DNA from: Torreya grandis
Taxonomy: Eukaryota > Streptophyta > Pinopsida > Cupressales > Taxaceae
NCBI GenBank assembly: GCA_037957365.1
Contig: JARHVA010001737.1
Coordinates: 1,257,001 to 1,321,000 of the forward strand
Reading direction: 5' to 3'
Length of the DNA stretch: 64,000 nucleotides
The first letter of the stretch is position 1. Every line of letters starts with the position of its first letter. Below are positions 11,231 through 23,660 of this stretch, one piece after another. The notes beneath the pieces are model-generated. The model did no database searches. It was not told the DNA's origin and saw only the letters and a program-made list of their open reading frames with translations. The translations under genes and the position numbers were made by a program.

Positions 11231-12720
11231 ATGGATACACAACCAACTCAAGTTCTTGTTATATATTCTACACATCTAGATTACACTAATTTTAATAAAG
11301 ATAACTCTAATAATGAGCAGTAAGAAAATAACAAAGATGGTGTACACACCAATGCTCATGCTCCACCACATTGGACTACTGATCCACTTCCAACAATTAT
11401 TGATAATGAATTTGTCCTCAATGAATATTTGATCCTACAAAGTTTTTGAGAAAGACTTTGGGACCAGCCCTAAGATCATACTCTTATCTTGAAATCTATC
11501 ATGGAAATTAAAAAGGCTAAGGAAGTTAAATCTTCCCAAACCATAGAACAACTAGTTAAAAATGACACTATGGGGAAAATTATGTCTCTACAACCCCCTA
11601 TAACATCTCAACCCACCTCTATGCCACCTACTACAACTAGTACATCTTTGTCTCTTGATGTGGCAACCCTTGTGCAAGAGATAAAATCTCTTCAATCCAA
11701 GGTGTTATATCTTGAGCAAAGTACCTCTAGACTTATGCAAGTTTTAGATTCTTTTTCTCTATGGCATACACCATTGGCATGTCACATTGCATCTACACCC
11801 TTGCGATAAGGTTTTGTTTAACCCAAGCTTACTCTATATTATGGCAAGGGTGATCCAAAGACACATTTGAGAGATTTTCACATAGCATACTTGGATGATG
11901 TACCAAATAACTAGCTACTTACCAAGCTATTTCCATGAATCCTAAAGGATTATGATTTACAATGGTTCTACAGTCTATCAAATTAGTCAATCAATGTATT
12001 CAATCCTTTAGCCAACATGTTCCTATCTCATTTCAAGATTAACATTGGTGATAAGGTTTTATATTCTCAAGTTACACAACAAAAACAAAAGTCATATGAG
12101 CATCTCATAGATTATGTTCTTCGATATAAGACTATTTTGGCAAAGATGACTAACCCTGTGGCTGATCGAGGGTTACAAGATCTCTTCAAAAAGAGTCTTT
12201 TACCGAATTTTCATGAATCAATTATGTTCAAAAGATTCTCTTCCTTCACTAAATTGTGCACACACTAAAGGAATGAGAAGTTAAACTAATTTCAATGGGA
12301 AAACTCAAGTACATAAATATCTTAGACATAATAAACAAGAGTAACAACAAAGTCCCATACAAACTCAAGGTTAATGATAACAAGATTTAAAATCAACCAA
12401 TAGTTAATGCAACTGTTGAGTCCCCTCAACATGTGGTTTTATCAACACCCCTCAGTGAACCTTTACCAATCTACCAGTTTCTCCAGCTAGAGTTTTACAT
12501 TAGCTATTAGAATGTAATATCATATTTCTCCTTCCTATTAGAGAAGTTGACCCAACAAAGCCTCTTCAATGGGGATATGATCAACATGCATTTTACTAGT
12601 TTCATATGATACCAGGCCATACAAAAAATAGATGCATTAGTTTGAGACACAAGATATAGGATTTGATAGATGCTAATCATATTGATCTTGGCACTTTAGT
12701 TGAGCCTCCTTAGGCAAAGT
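11231..12720 (+). pseudogene. Element B gag
   Basis: One reading frame can be followed from ATG 11231 to 12268 through about seven nonsense codons without a frameshift. It includes a predicted coiled-coil-like segment (SLDVATLVQEIKSLQSKVLYLEQ, shown here only in outline), a Gag core (LYYGKGDPKTHLRDF, LQWFYSL, LANMFLSHFKINIG) and SYEHLIDYVLRYKTIL. Further on (12599-12670) lies a Gag C-terminal knuckle of the type CxYHxxxGHxTxxCxxL, seen as FHMIPGHTKNRCISLRHKI, with the first Cys replaced. The protein would have formed the particle of element B. It cannot now be made. Confidence 0.78.
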
Positions 12721-12994
12721 AAACATAGGATAAAGCTTTGAAAATATTCTTAGATCCCTTTTTATAGCATTCTAAACAAGAGATAGGGGACACATCAAGG
12801 GTTCACCATGCATATCATACACATCCACCACTAGATACATATAGGGTACCTTCAGTTGAGACACATCCTTTGAATAACATGATTGGTGTATACAATTCTA
12901 GAGTTCCAACTAGACCTTACATCTCCTTCTTAGAGCAGGAGATCATTGAGGATGATTCAAATTATCATGCACCATTTATCAAATCCTACATTCA

Positions 12995-13320
12995 TAATCA
13001 TCCTATTTAGAATGTTCTCATAGGTAATAGATCTAGTTTGAACATGTGCACTATGACATTATTACAACATTTAGGATATTCAGAGCAGGGTATTATCCTA
13101 ATAGACATAATTATCATTGGAGTTAGTGGGCACATACAGATTTAATTTTGTGAGATTTTAATTCCTCTATAGGTTAGTCCAACACACATAACCAAATCAT
13201 TCACTATAGTTCCCAGTGTAGGAGTTTTTGATATGCTACTTGGTTGACCATGGATTTATAAACTTTGAGCAGTACCTTTTATAGTTCATAGATATATGAA
13301 ATTCATTCACACTAAGTAGG
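12995..13320 (+). pseudogene. Element B aspartic protease relic
   Basis: The segment VLIGNRSSLNMCTMTLL corresponds to the retropepsin active-site strand of Tat-type elements. The catalytic Asp is Gly. About 70 codons later comes VFDMLLG, a stop and PWIYK, the usual C-terminal LLGRPWIH motif. Several stops interrupt the frame. It follows gag directly, as in autonomous Gypsy elements. Confidence 0.7.
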
Positions 13321-14956
13321 TTGTTACAATTGGTGAAGTTCCATATGAGTTACCACTCCCCACTTCAGAGCCATTTTCCATGGTACAGTCACCAGTTTTA
13401 GTTCCACCATTAGTTCCAGTTCTACCACTCATTATAGTTCTTCCTCCAATTTCAATTCAAACATAGTTGAGGCATCCATTGCCAGCACATATATGTCATA
13501 CAAATCCATAGCTTTAAGATTTGAGATAGCTTCCAGCTAGAGTGTTCACATCCAGGGCAGTGTCATTAAGATCGCATGCATATACTCATAGATCACATGT
13601 TCAAAGAACTTATCTTACTACCAAATGGGTCCCTAAGAGCCCTAAAGTTGCATCCACTTCTTAGAGTTATAGCAGTACCCCACACTAGGTTTTTAATTTA
13701 GATATTTCAGAGTATTTATAGTATATACAACTTTTAGAGCCATAGTCTCAGCATTTCCATCATGCTTCATGATCACACACGATCCCTCTTCTTTATATAA
13801 GACACCATGATAGGGAGTATCCCATGAGATTCATTAGTTAGTATCATCTCTTCTCAGGCTTATCTATACATAGTCTCCTCATACTTGATTGTACATAGTT
13901 CCTTTTAAATTTCTTGTACATAATTTCTTATGCTTGATTGTACATATCTCATTTATCAAAAATATAAAAACATTCAAATAACTCAAAATCTAAAAACATT
14001 CAAATAATTCAAAATTCAAAAATAATATAAAATTTCAAAGTACAAAAACATTCAAATAATTTAAAAACATTTTGATTGTATGCATTATCCATGTTTTACA
14101 TTTCTACTACAATGCTAGACTTACATTTATTGTTTTATGCTATTATTTTTTCATTTATATACATTACCATGCTTCACTTGATCTTATTGAGTGAGTGTAG
14201 TGACATCCATCTCCTTGATTGATTCACTCTACCCATTAAGGGGGCATCCTAATTCTACATTCGAGACACACCTCGATATACATACCCACTGGGGGAATAT
14301 TATACACCATCCAAGTTATGTCATTCCTACACCACACACTCTAGTTATCATGTTGATGTACATTACCTACTATATTACATAGATTACTCTATTGACACTC
14401 ACTAGTATATAGCACTTATGTATTTCTTAGCATATACCTAGTCTTGTACTAAACATGTTTTACATACATTCACTTCTTACATTGTTTAGTTAGATATGAT
14501 TGTATTTAAAGTTATCATATGCTTTATTTTCTTGCTTAGGATAGCTTGATTTGATTTAATTTTTCAATTTCTATTTGTCTCCTATATATGCCTTAGGACA
14601 TTTGTCAATGTCCTTTGCCTGTAATATTCTATGTGATTATGGTTTTCACACCAACTTTTCATGATTAAATTGTATGTGTATTTGGCATTTAAACATGATT
14701 TGTATGTTTGCTTTCTAGTTTGAGTGATATGTTCCCATGTCCTTTGTTTACTTGGACCTTTGGCCACTCTTATATGCTTCATGTTTCTTGCCTTGTATGC
14801 TTATTGCTTGATTGCTTATCAATTATTTGCAATGCCATGATCCACATCATAAATTTATCTTTCTTTCTTGGATGCCATGATAGACAACATGTTCCATCCC
14901 TCCAACTAACATCTAACCAGACATTAAATTCTAGTTCAGTACATTTCACATGTTAT
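13321..14956 (+). other. Element B internal region downstream of protease
   Basis: No RT, RNase H or integrase motif was found in any frame. 13360-13900 keeps a Pro/Ser-rich coding texture with many stops. 13900-14200 is AT-rich with short aaacattcaaataa repeats. The last 5 bp (14952-14956, gttat) are the likely left target duplication of element C. Confidence 0.5.
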
Positions 14957-16328
14957 TGTAGACACCAAAATCATGTCTATTCCTTGGTCATCCTCCCCCT
15001 TGGTCTCCTTGGTCCACTTCTAACACATTCCTAACCCACACACTTATTAATTTAAAATAATTATTTATTTTGAATTAATAACACCTCACCCCACCTTGGA
15101 TACCTCTCCTTGGACGCCCCCCTCACCCCATGCCAAATCTTAATTACTTACACCCCATTTCAACCCTCCCACTAGCCTCTCGTGCTCATTTAATCCACTT
15201 TCAAACTATTTTTCAAAGGCAATCAACCTCGACAGACAGAGGAATGGGCAGAAGGATAAAAATATCCCTTTTCCCATCTTTTAGCTGCCGACGTCGATTA
15301 CCAGTCGGCCGACACCGACGTGATCACCGACGTCGGTCACTTAAAATAACCCAAAGGCAAATTCTCTTCCCCTGGGATGCTAAAATCACAATGCTAAATC
15401 AATCAATCACAAACCCAAATGCTAACTCTCTTCCTTGGAATCCAACTTCTCTCTCTCTCTCCTAGACACACACCAAGCATCACAGGCTATAGGCACTCTA
15501 CAGGAATAGCTCTAGACTTTGGGTTAAAGACATTACAGGTATATCAGCCACATCATTAACAAGTCTCCTACACTCCTTCAACATATCAAAGCTAAGTATT
15601 TCTTCTGCCCTTTCATTTCAGTAGTTTAGAAAGCATCATTAATTAGTTCTCTTTTTACTAGTTCTAAGCACTGTAGACCAAACCTGACCAAACTTCTTCT
15701 TAAGAGGCTGAAAAGCCTGTCTTCTATCCTGACCCATCTTAAGAACCTATCCCCTACCTTTGTCCCTCCTAAATACCCTATTCATTTCTCTGCAAACTTG
15801 CACAGACTCTCTAACTACCACAGACCACTCTGTGGACTAAAGACAACCAAAAACTCATCCAAGGCCATTGCCCTATCTGACATTGACCATTTCCCCTACT
15901 GACGTCGATAGACTAACCGACGTCGGTAACCTGAACAATCGATGTCGACAGAACAACTGACGTCAACAACTGTGGCAGACTGACTACAAAAAAATAGGTA
16001 TGCATTATATAATTTCCTCTTTGCTAGTCATTTGTCATTTCTTTATTTTTGACACTTTTACTTATTAACAGTGGACTGTCATCCCTCAAGGAAGTCTTTG
16101 CACTTCTGGGACCGAGCATATCGCTTGGCAGTCCACCTTATCTCTATCTAACAATCTCTGTGTTTGAGTCTCTTTCTTCTACAGGTGTCATCCTCCACAG
16201 CCAAAGAGGAGTCCCTACAACTTCTGGATAATGGTGCACAAACTTCATTCGGGTACGTACAAACCCCTGACCATTATCTTAGTTTCTTTCATCTTTTGAA
16301 TGTGGAAAAGTGAAAACAGTTAGAAACA
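14957..16328 (+). mobile_element. Element C 5' LTR (1372 bp)
   Basis: Nearly collinear with 24330-25753. The main indel is about 27 bp present only in the 3' LTR near 24460-24486. It contains two clusters of GACGTC-type palindromes (15286-15340 and 15898-15972) and a TATA-like attatataattt near 16005. Confidence 0.88.
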
Positions 16329-16331
16329 TTT

Positions 16332-16349
16332 TGGCATGCCCGATGGGAC
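16332..16349 (+). promoter_or_regulatory. Element C primer-binding site
   Basis: TGGCATGCCCGATGGGAC lies three bases after the 5' LTR end. The TGG start and the position support the call; the tRNA was not identified. Confidence 0.7.
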
Positions 16350-17446
16350 CCTAAAATTTTCCTTGGGTTCATCATTCTTTTTCTTCTAAAAAACAAACTT
16401 TTCATATAGGTGCATTAGATCTCTTCTTGCATCTTTTTCTTCTATCTTCTCTGAAAAGACACCATCAGCGAGTTAAAAAGAATCTTTCTTTTTCTTCTTG
16501 TCACCTTTCCTTCTTGCATCTTAGAGTTCATACTCTTAACCTTTTCCTCACTTGTTTGCATCTGAACACACATTTCAATTTGGGTTTAAAATCTATTGCA
16601 TCTCATTTCTGCCTGAATGCATACTTAGCTCTCACATCTAGTAATTAAAACCACATTATGAATAAATCGTAGTGCACTTATGTTACACATCCAGACCACT
16701 TTCACAACTAAACATCTAAACATACCTGAGACAAGGTCCGACTAGGATTTCATCACCTAGCGGATACCTTACCCTTCCTGGTAATCCCACTTGGACTTCA
16801 CTACCAAGGGGAGAACCCACTCTGTTCTCTGGCAGAGTATAAACTCTAGGGGAAGTATATACTGGCTAAGCGACCCAGCTTATCTCTGGGCTCGTGAAGT
16901 GAGGGGAGCTTGCTCCTTAGCACTAGGCCATGTATGAAACCTAATATAGACTTTTGAGCACCAAAACTAACCTGAAACCAACCTTAGACTGCTTCTTCTA
17001 GGACCCGTTCTAAAAGCCAACTTCCCAAACACACTCTAAGGCATAAGCCAACATGATTCTAAAAGTTTATTCTTAGGATTTAACATTTAGGGTCTGCTTG
17101 TCTTCATCTACTTTTCTATTTTTATCTAGTTTTTTGAGCTAGTAAGGATGTTTTCTTCTTTCTTCCAAAAACTTTCAAATTTTCTGAGTTTTTGGAAAAA
17201 CACAGTAACCAACATCAGTTTTTCCACCGACGTCGGCAACCATCTTCACCGGCATCGGTTATCTAACCAACATCAGCAACCTATTTCACCGACATCAGTT
17301 TTTCTACCGACATCGGTCACTGTCAAAAAACTTCTTCCAAAACAACAAGCTTAAAACTTGACTTTCTTGCTGTTAGACACACATTCTGAGTTTCTAAAAC
17401 TGGAAAAAAAAACATAGTTTCTAAAACTTGACCCTTTTTTCCTTGA
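16350..17446 (+). other. Element C leader
   Basis: This is untranslated sequence between primer site and gag. 16720-16930 is relatively GC-rich and looks structured (repeated cctagcgg, ctggcagag and agcgaccc words). 17205-17325 carries a cluster of ccgacatcggt-like units related to the LTR palindromes. No gene is supported. Confidence 0.5.
17205..17325. repeat. Cluster of CCGACGTCGG-like units in the C leader
   Basis: At least six units such as accgacgtcggcaacc, accggcatcggtt and accgacatcggtcac recur about every 20-25 bp. The variation is mostly at the central CpG (ACGT to ACAT or GCAT), as expected from deamination. Confidence 0.7.
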
Positions 17447-19150
17447 ATGGTTTTGACACGTAGTCAAACCAAAACTCTTGTTGACCACACAAGGCAACAA
17501 CCACTTCCACCTTTGCCCTCCATAACAAGTCCCCTAATGGAGTGTACTTTAGACATTGAATATTCTCCTATCCAGTCAACCCCTGATCAATCTCCAATTG
17601 TTCCCAAAGGGGATCAAAATTTTGAGAGATTCCTTGACCATAACGTCAAGGCTCTCCAACACTAACTCGCTAAGATCCAAATGCAAGACTCTTCAATTCA
17701 ACCAATTTTGTCACATTTTCACAACTTGATTGTTTCAACCCCAAACACTCTTGTGCCCATAAACACAAGAGTGACTACCTATCCTTTCACCAGTGCCACC
17801 ATTCAACCACCTATAATGACATCAAGCCAAGTTGTGCCTCCTAGCTTCATGACACAACCACCCTTGGCTTCCACTTCTATCCCTATGACTAGTCATCAAT
17901 ATGTTGTGCCTATACAAGTGCAACCAACTACGTCATATGCCCCTCCTATCACCTTCCAAGCGCCTTACAACCTAGGGGGCACCCCACCCACAAATCTGTC
18001 AACTGACCTAATCAAAATGTTGATGGACAAGATGTCTAATCTTGAGACATCCATTTTTAGTTCAAGCAACATTCTTTCATATGAACAAATTTGCAATGAA
18101 CCCATTCATCCTTCAGTCCCAATCCAGCCGTATCCCAGTCAATGGGAACTTCCTAAGTTTACTCGCTTTCAGAGTAAGGAAGACCCACAACAACATTTAC
18201 GAGCATTCAGACATGCTTGTTATCTCATAGCACATGATGATGCGTTATTGCTACGCACATTCCCCATGTCACTTTCTGGTGCTACCCTCAATTGGTATAT
18301 CTCTATTACCAATCACTCCCTTTTCACATTCACCCAATTGGCTCAACTTTTCCTTGACCACTTTTTGATCAATATCACTAAAAAGGTCTCAATCACGGAC
18401 CTCTACTCTATCAGACAGTTTGACGATGAATCAATAGCCAATTTTGTCGCCCGTTGGAGAGGCTTAATCAACCAACTCTCCTTTTCTTTACCTCAACCTG
18501 AGCTCATTGAGCTCTTTTCACAGGCGTGTGCCAAACATATTTCCTCTACATTATGGGTTCAAACATTTTGCACATTTGACGAAGCTTTCACCATGGCCAA
18601 GAAGCTTGAACTATGTGTCGTTGAGAAAAACAAAGTCAAATTGCAAAGTAAAAACCCCAACACCAAATCAAATGACCCTTCTTCATCCAAACCTTCTTCA
18701 TATTCCAAGTCCAAAGGATCAACAAATGTTGTGGTCCTTAAGCCATCATCTTTGACCACAAACAACCAATCTCAACCTTCCACATCTCAAAGCATCACCA
18801 AACAATTCCAACAATGGTATATACAGTGTCAGTATACTCCACTAGGAGAATCATACGCATCTGTGTTGGATAAACTTGTCAAGCAGGGGGTCCTCAATCT
18901 CCCTCAAATTTGACCACCTCAATTCGACCCCATAAAAGCCATCCCTACTTGGTATAGGGAAAATGACTTCTACAATTATCACCGTGTCCAAGGCCATGAC
19001 ATAAACAACTATAAAACCTTCAAGAACATTGTCCAAGACATGATAGACAAGGGGGATCTTATTTTGGATAACCCAAACGTGCCACCAAATCAAAACATCG
19101 ACATCTTTAGACAACCTTTTCCTAACCACCCCCTAGCCAAAACAATGTGC
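17447..19150 (+). pseudogene. Element C gag, N-terminal and core part
   Basis: The frame opens with MVLTRSQTK, has a single TAA at 17663-17665, then runs open for 410 codons to 18911. The part up to about residue 150 after the stop is Pro/Ser/Thr-rich. Residues ~155-290 hold the Gag core (WELPKFTRFQSKEDPQQHL, LSGATLNWYISI, FTFTQLAQLFLDHF, SIANFVARWRGL). A Ser/Lys-rich stretch follows. After the TGA the same frame continues into a decayed knuckle (FYNYHRVQGHDINNYKTF, both Cys lost to Tyr) near 18970. It is by far the longest open frame of the window after allowing one stop, so C may have been mobile fairly recently. Confidence 0.85.
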
Positions 19151-19964
19151 AGACCATGGCCGATGACTCCTAAGAGCGTAATATATGTACAGTCAACATG
19201 GTCTCGCCTCTTATGCCTAACCAACCTCTCTCATAGTTTGAAGAGGTTAGCCCACCCATTTGTCCACCACAGGAAGAAGAGCCTTCTTCTCCCACTTCTC
19301 TTCCACAGGTGGAAGAACCTTCTTCTCTTATTAGTTCTCCATTGACCTCTCTTATATTAGAGGATGCTTTGACCATATCGATGCCACTAGCCTCACCCTC
19401 ATTCTTCCTATCATCAATGGGGGATCATACCTTTCCTGCTCCTCAACCACAAGTAAAAGGCACACTCATCCCTACCCTCTATCCTCTTGAGGAGCCACAA
19501 TCTCCAATCCCTTCTCTGCTGAGAGAGGAACTTACCACCTCACCCACTTCGATCGAAGAAGATTTGGTGAGGGTAGACTTGAACCTTGCCTCCCATAATA
19601 GTGGCCCTCAAACCAAACCAAAGAAGGCTATGAAACCACATCAGAGAACTCTTCCTCCACCTTCATCATTGCCCTCCATTTTGGGCCCACACCCATCCAC
19701 CTTAATAGGAGTGTTTCCTACTCTGACACCCAACAAAAACAAATCACCTCCATTATGACCAACACCTAACCAAAACATACCTCCTTCAAAACATCCAATG
19801 CCTCCTACCATGAAAGTGTCATCTACGCATTTGGCCACACTGCCAAACAAAAAGATGGTACGAAACACTCCCTCGATAATGTCTAAATAGAAGTTGCCAA
19901 CTTTTACTACACACAATATGCAAACCCATTATCAAGTTCTTACACCTTGCTATTACGCTAAATT
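19151..19964 (+). pseudogene. Element C gag Pro/Ser-rich spacer
   Basis: Pro/Ser/Thr-rich coding texture continues in shifted frames, with the longest part at 19309-19758 (149 codons, PSSLISSPLTSLILEDAL at its start). At least one frameshift separates it from the preceding core and another from the knuckle region that follows. No catalytic motif was seen. Confidence 0.5.
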
Positions 19965-20624
19965 TTGAAATCCTCTAACATCACTCTTCCACCTATCAAA
20001 CCATTTCAACCTCTCGGACCAAAACCGTCTTGGTTCGATGACACTAAAATTTGCCAATATCATTGCACACCTGGGCATGACACTAAAAATTATTGTGCCC
20101 TTAAGGTTCTCATCTGCCAATTCATCAATAAAAACACCCTTCTTGTTAAGGATACTATCAACAAATCTCCAACACCATCTCATGTCTCCCAAACATTTTC
20201 ACCATCACACTCATCAACTCTTGGATCAAGGCCATCTTGGTTCAACGACACTAAATTTTGTGCATATCATCGCACACCTGGACATGACACTGAGCATTGT
20301 TGTGCTCTTAAAGCTGTCATTCATCAACACTTCAAAAAGGACACCATTCTCACTAAGGATCCTCTTGACCACCCTTTAACCAAACCATCGACACCATCCC
20401 ATGCCTCTCAAACATCCTCACCTAAATCAGGAGCCCATCATCAAACTATGGTTCCTCTACCGCCTTCAATGCCATTATTTGAAATCAACACCATCAATGT
20501 GGCCAACAGGTCACAAACCATGAAGGAAAAAGGGAAAGATAAGGTTTATCTCCCCCAAACATATCCATTCGTCAAGTCTCCTCAACCACCAAAACCCAAG
20601 ATTTCAATCTTGGGCACATCTTGA
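19965..20624 (+). pseudogene. Element C gag C-terminal region with duplicated zinc knuckles
   Basis: An open 219-codon frame carries two knuckles of the CxYHxxxGHDTxxC type: CQYHCTPGHDTKNY (residues 30-43, last Cys now Tyr) and CAYHRTPGHDTEHC (residues 99-112, complete). The surrounding sequence is duplicated as well (KPSWFDDTK versus RPSWFNDTK, then a PSHxSQT segment), so the unit is about 69 codons (207 bp). Such knuckles normally bind the RNA genome. With the decayed copy near 18970 there are three in total. The C-terminal part is Pro/Lys-rich. The frame lacks its own Gag core and must have followed the upstream frame. Confidence 0.75.
20012..20425. repeat. 207-bp tandem duplication inside element C gag
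   Basis: Unit 1 starts near cggaccaaaaccgtcttgg (20015) and unit 2 near ggatcaaggccatcttgg (20225). Both encode the same WF(D/N)DTK-knuckle-linker arrangement. Confidence 0.7.
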
Positions 20625-22380
20625 CCAACTTTTTCGAAACCAATTCATGACTCTAAGGTGAAACAACTTCACCCAACCTTTGTGAAGACATCTTTGTATG
20701 ACCTCATACAAATCTCTCCACAACATCATCAATCCTTAATCAAAGCCTTATAGGCAGTGGGGGTTCAACCTGAAGACCCCCAACCACTAGCTGCCTTAGT
20801 CCAATCATTTCCAACCATTGCCTCCATCACCATCCATAATTCTAAGATTCTAAACTCCAACTTGGAAAATTAGGATCACATCTTTTTAAACTAAATCTAT
20901 CAAGCAAAAGCTTCACAAGATGCATCCTTGCATTGCACTCCTTAACAAAGAGAAGCTTCAATGTCTTCTCTCCATCTTATCCAACCATTCCTCAAACATT
21001 CTCCTCATCACCAAAATAACTGGGGGAATTTGACTCTATATTGACTATCATGACCTTGACCAAACCTCGACCAAGCCTCAACCAAGCATCGACCTAACAT
21101 CAACCAACTTCTTAATCATCTTTAACATGTGACCAATATGGAAAGAAGTAAATGAGGTAAGTTTGCTCCTAATTGGCTCAGACCTTACATCATGACGCAC
21201 AAGCATAGATTAGGGACTTATCATCTGTCTTCTTTTGAAGACCAGCCAAAAACTGGTCCCCTTAATGCCTTGTATCTATGACCATTCTACTATTAGTCAA
21301 GTACTCATTCACTTGACATTTAACTTGAGCTCGCCCCTTGAGCAATCCCTGTCATCTTAATCCTTATTCCATTCAATCCTGTTTCCCTAAAGCAAACACT
21401 ATGCAACCCTTTTATAAAGTATGAATGCTTTGTCCTAATAAAAGGGAGCCCTCAAACTTCTATAGTCTTGTCCATGACCAAAAATTCAATCAAAAACAAA
21501 AAATATAAATGCCTATATCAGAAAGTCATAAAAATATAAATGCAGACTGCTCCCTCAAAGGATAGCTGTATCATCATTGTTGTAGCTAATAGACTACTCC
21601 CTTGAAGGATAGCTATTCAAAGCCCTCAAAAATATATAAAGCAAAAATATAGACCACTCCCTCGAAGGATGGCTATGCCTAACATCTTGTTACAAATAAC
21701 ACTCTCTTAGAAGCTTCCCACATCGATTAGCTTCACAAAACAAAATGACATCCCTACGTAGACTTCCCGCATCGATCAGTCTATCAAAAAAAAAAGTCAT
21801 GGACTTGACTTATAGTCATTCCCAGGGTCTCCTATAAAAAGGGGCAAAGTTATCCCTACTAAAAGAGGTTACCCTATCCTAACATATCACATCACCTACT
21901 TAAGGGATTTTGATCTCACTTAATGTCAAGTGATTTGAGTACTTCTCTAACACAACCAATGGTCAATGACGTAATGCATGAATGGGGCTTTTGTTTACAA
22001 AACCCTTATCTATGCAATTATTATGGTCCTTGTCAATGAAAGAGCAATGCGCCTTTCACTTCTTATCCATACCTTTGTCATAATTCAACAAAATCATTTG
22101 CCAACCACACCAAACCAACCAAACCTTTTTCAGACCACCAACATGACATAGTCCATTTCACATAGTTTCTATGGACACCAATACACATGGAAACTATCGA
22201 CCACACAATTTATACCAAGCATAAACCATTACTTGTTGAAACATAAAAATACTCATTTCATTTTTAGCATCCATCCATCACTAATATGGAAAATTTCTAG
22301 GGATGAAAGACCACTTAGCAAATGTTACAGAATACACCATTACATAATATGGAAAAGGCTATAACATCATCATACCCTCA
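20625..22380 (+). other. Element C region where pol is missing
   Basis: 20640-20880 reads like the segment that normally precedes protease in Tat-type elements (SLYDLIQISPQHHQSLIKAL). No protease or RT follows. 21544-21674 has three short units like agactactcccttgaaggatagcta. 21710-21800 has two cttcccacatcgatt-like units. The remainder is non-coding. Confidence 0.55.
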
Positions 22381-22389
22381 TCATTTATA

Positions 22390-23660
22390 ACTTGACCAAA
22401 CCAATCATCAACCAACTTTGCCTCTTAGTCTAAACTACATTGGTCTGAGGCCCTTCCAATAGGGGCTATATAGGCAGCACTCAGATGACATGACGTCTTC
22501 TGGGGTTAGCTCGGCCACATCCATTTGTTCATCTATCTGATGGACAAACCATTTCGACCTTTAACCATGACTTAACCTAGTCCAAACCAATCATCAACCA
22601 TTTCGCCTCTTAGTCTGAACTACATTGGTCTGAGGCCCTTTTAATAGGGGCTATGTAGGCAGCACTTAGATTACATGATGTCTTTTGGGGTTAGCTCGAC
22701 CACATCCGTTTGTTCATCTATTTGATGGACAAACCATATTACCTTTAACCATGACTTAACCTAGTCCAAACTAACTATCAACCACTTTGACTCCTAGCCT
22801 GAACTACATTGGTCTGAGGCCCTTCAAATAGGGGCTATGTAGGTAGCACTCAGATGGCATGATGTCTTTTGGGGTTAGCTCAGCCACATCCATTTGTTCA
22901 TCTATCTGATGGACAAACCATTTCGACCTTTAACCATGACTTAACCTAGTCCAAACCAATCATCAACCATTTCACCTCTTAGTCTGAACTACATTGGTCT
23001 AAGGCCCTTCCAATAAGGGATATGTAGGTAGCACTCAGATGACATGATGTCTTCTAGGGTTAGCTTAGACATCCATTTATTCATCTACCTGATGGACAAA
23101 CCATTTCAACCTTTGACCATGACTTAACCTAGTCCAAACCAATCATCAACCGATTTTGCCTACCAGTCTAAACTACATTGGTCTGAGGCCCTTCCAATAG
23201 GGGCTATGTAGGTAGCACTCAGATGACATGACATCTTCTGGGGTTAGCTTGGCCACATCCATTTGTTCATCTACTTGATGGATAAACCATTGACCTTTAA
23301 CCATGACTTAACCTAGTCCAAACCAACTATCAACCACTTTGACTCTTAGTCTAAACTACATTGACCTGAGGCCCTAACAATAAGGGCTATGTAGGTAACA
23401 CTCAGATTACATGACGTCTTCTAGGGTTAGCTTGGCCACATCCATTTGTTCATCTATCTGATGGACAAACCATATTACCTTTTAACCATGACTTAACCTC
23501 ATCTAACCCACGTCCATAATCGACCCTCTTCCTCCCTTTTAGGGAGAACTACATTGGCCTGAGGCCCTAACAACAAGGGCCATGTAGGCAGCACTCAGTT
23601 GACATGGGGTCTTCTGAGGTTAGCTCGGCCATTCCTTTGTCCATCCATTTAATGGACCAA
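22390..23660. repeat. Seven-copy ~184-bp tandem repeat in the element C 3' region
   Basis: The anchor actacattgg recurs at 22434, 22619, 22803, 22988, 23172, 23355 and 23548, giving periods of 185, 184, 185, 184, 183 and 193 bp. Each unit also carries ctgaggccct, aggggctatgtaggcagc, ggggttagctcggccacatcc and gatggacaaacca. No unit is open in a consistent frame. Tandem arrays in the 3' untranslated part of Ogre/Tat-type elements are known and can seed satellites. Confidence 0.92.

Noticed and set aside
16720..16930. Possible structured RNA gene, GC-richer than its surroundings
   Set aside because: No rRNA, tRNA or snRNA signature is recognised; its position fits a retroelement leader.
19641..20192. 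Minus-strand ORFs over element C gag
   Set aside because: Shadows of the Pro/Ser-rich gag frame on the other strand.
22390..23660. CRISPR-like array
   Set aside because: The units are ~184 bp with no separate unique spacers, lie inside a plant retroelement and have no cas genes nearby.
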